Origin: JALYXI01 sp963716685
Lineage (GTDB): Bacteria; Acidobacteriota; Terriglobia; Bryobacterales; Bryobacteraceae
DNA length: 64,000 nt
Direction: 5' to 3'
Assembly (NCBI GenBank): GCA_963716685.1
Contig: CAVQTR010000001.1
Span: 62,001 to 126,000 of the forward strand
Shown: piece after piece, positions 63,045 to 64,000 of the stretch
How the letters are laid out: each line of letters starts with the position of its first letter
Numbering within the stretch: position 1 is the first letter of the stretch
Translations under genes and position numbers: made by a program
Notes under the pieces: generated by a model
What the model was told of the DNA's origin: nothing
The model's input: only the letters and a program-made list of their open reading frames with translations
Databases searched by the model: none

Positions 63045-64000
63045 TCCTGCGGCACAAGGTCTTTGGTCAGACTGGCGCGCGGCGCCACGGTCAGTTCCTG
63101 CCCTTTCCCGTCAAGCGATTCCACAAACCGCGGCTTCTGCCAGGCCATGGATTCCACATCGGTCATGGCAAGCAGCCGGTATTTACCAGGCGCAATGCCG
63201 GACATTCGGTAATGCCCGGCCTGATCCGAAACGCTTGCTTTCAGATATCCGGGGATGGCGAGATGAGCGCGATCCGGGATGAGAAGAACCGTGGCGCTTT
63301 CGACGGCGGCGGGATTGGTTGCGGTGGTCCGAACGGTTCCCTCGAGAGTGCCGCCATCCAGTCCGATCACAACTGACAGAGGATGGATATCGGAGGCGGA
63401 GCGAATCGCCACCGGTTGCGACATGGCATCCTGATCGCCGTAGCGCACGGAAGCCAGATATCCGCCGCCCGGCAGCGGTGCGACGCCGAGGGTCCAGCTA
63501 TCGGGAGACAGATTGGGGATCCGAAAGGTAAGATCAGGTTTTACGGTGGCGTTCGGCTGGGGTCCCCAGGGAACATCCCGAGTCATGGAGATGCGGCACA
63601 AGGCAAGGGTGGGGGGAGGATCTCCGCCGGAGAAGTGAAGCGTTCCACTGACTTCCATTCCGTTCACCATCGCGAGGCGCAGGTCGTTGATGTCCGCCCC
63701 GCCGGCTTCGATCTCCTCGCGCGCGTAGACAAACCTGCCATCGTTTAAAGCCCAGGCGAACAGAGTCCACGAGCCCGGAGTGAGCCCGACAAATTCGAAC
63801 TGCCCGGTGTTGGCATTGAAGCCTCCCGCCGACCGGCTGCCGAAATTGATTCCGGCGCGGTCGCTCCTCATGACTTGAATCTGCACCGCGCGCTCCATTC
63901 CGGCGGGCAGGTTGACGACGCTCCCCCGAACAGCGGCCGTCCGCACTTTGAACAGATGCAGGTCAATGTCGCGTGCCTCGGCGCTCGAACCCAGGTTTAG
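63041..64000 (-). CDS. Carboxypeptidase-regulatory-like repeat protein, 5' end beyond the window
   Basis: The frame is open from the window edge to TGA 63041-63043, so at least 319 residues of a longer protein are present. Two or three carboxypeptidase-regulatory-like (Ig-fold) units can be seen, for example RGSVVNLPAGM, FEFVGLTPGSWTLFAWALND, LEGTVRTTATNPAAVESATV and GHYRMSGIAPGKYRLLAMTD. Such units are common in secreted or outer-membrane proteins of Acidobacteria. No enzyme domain is in the visible part. It overlaps the flavoprotein gene by four bases. Confidence 0.82.
   Translation of the reverse strand, partial: LNLGSSAEARDIDLHLFKVRTAAVRGSVVNLPAGMERAVQIQVMRSDRAGINFGSRSAGGFNANTGQFEFVGLTPGSWTLFAWALNDGRFVYAREEIEAGGADINDLRLAMVNGMEVSGTLHFSGGDPPPTLALCRISMTRDVPWGPQPNATVKPDLTFRIPNLSPDSWTLGVAPLPGGGYLASVRYGDQDAMSQPVAIRSASDIHPLSVVIGLDGGTLEGTVRTTATNPAAVESATVLLIPDRAHLAIPGYLKASVSDQAGHYRMSGIAPGKYRLLAMTDVESMAWQKPRFVESLDGKGQELTVAPRASLTKDLVPQE

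Overview
The window is high-GC chromosomal DNA from a free-living, probably aerobic heterotroph. I think it is an acidobacterium of the Solibacter/Bryobacter type. The reasons are a VWFA-related protein of the acidobacterial kind, many Tat-signalled (RRxF) enzymes, carboxypeptidase-regulatory-like repeats, paired M16 peptidases, and long RCC1-repeat secreted proteins next to an unnamed NSQC-type repeat. This assignment is inference; no rRNA is present.

Layout. 1-0.5 kb: 3' end of a likely outer-membrane protein, then a bidirectional terminator shared with a minus-strand RNase P RNA gene. 1-7.2 kb: a GT-C-like membrane protein, der, a DinG-type helicase overlapping queD, a small unknown gene and a ferredoxin. 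7.3-7.9 kb: two tandem small secreted paralogues. 8-10 kb: an alpha-oxoamine synthase overlapping an NAD-dependent epimerase. 10-16.3 kb: M49 peptidase, rsmG, a PilZ-like protein, trmFO-xerC and an exported esterase. 16.3-23.2 kb (minus strand): an aromatic catabolic operon (enolase-superfamily enzyme, HPPD, FAH-family hydrolase, homogentisate dioxygenase, frameshifted flavin reductase, acyl-CoA synthetase). 23.2-32 kb (minus): three large secreted proteins built from RCC1 propellers and twelve copies of a ~140-residue repeat. 32-40.7 kb: a BioF2/GNAT-like protein, MFS sugar transporter plus GH32, a phosphoesterase, a duplicated-domain protein and an IorAB-type molybdenum oxidoreductase. 40.7-48.5 kb (minus): initiator tRNA, a frameshifted AAA+/receiver fusion, wecB, infA, a cold-shock gene, and the operon pfkB-murJ-coiled-coil/zinc-ribbon-MerR/TPR. 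48.5-64 kb: an EamA transporter, M16 pair plus a LolA-like protein, a RecB-like nuclease candidate, a Tat-exported TIM barrel, an M14 peptidase broken by several frameshifts, a VWFA-like protein, an ABC-F ATPase, an HI0933-type flavoprotein and a truncated regulatory-repeat protein.

How genes work together. Tyrosine breakdown runs from 4-hydroxyphenylpyruvate through homogentisate to fumarate and acetoacetate, with a CoA ligase at the operon end. MFS plus GH32 form a fructan/sucrose-use unit. Housekeeping functions are tRNA and rRNA modification, ribosome assembly, translation initiation, lipid II flipping and chromosome dimer resolution.

Two window-wide themes stand out. Several starts lack a Shine-Dalgarno but have a TANNNT hexamer 5-6 nt upstream, suggesting leaderless mRNAs. 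Three genes carry single-base frameshifts, mostly in short homopolymers, which may be real decay or sequence error. The most novel material is the RCC1/NSQC-repeat cluster at 23.2-32.0 kb.
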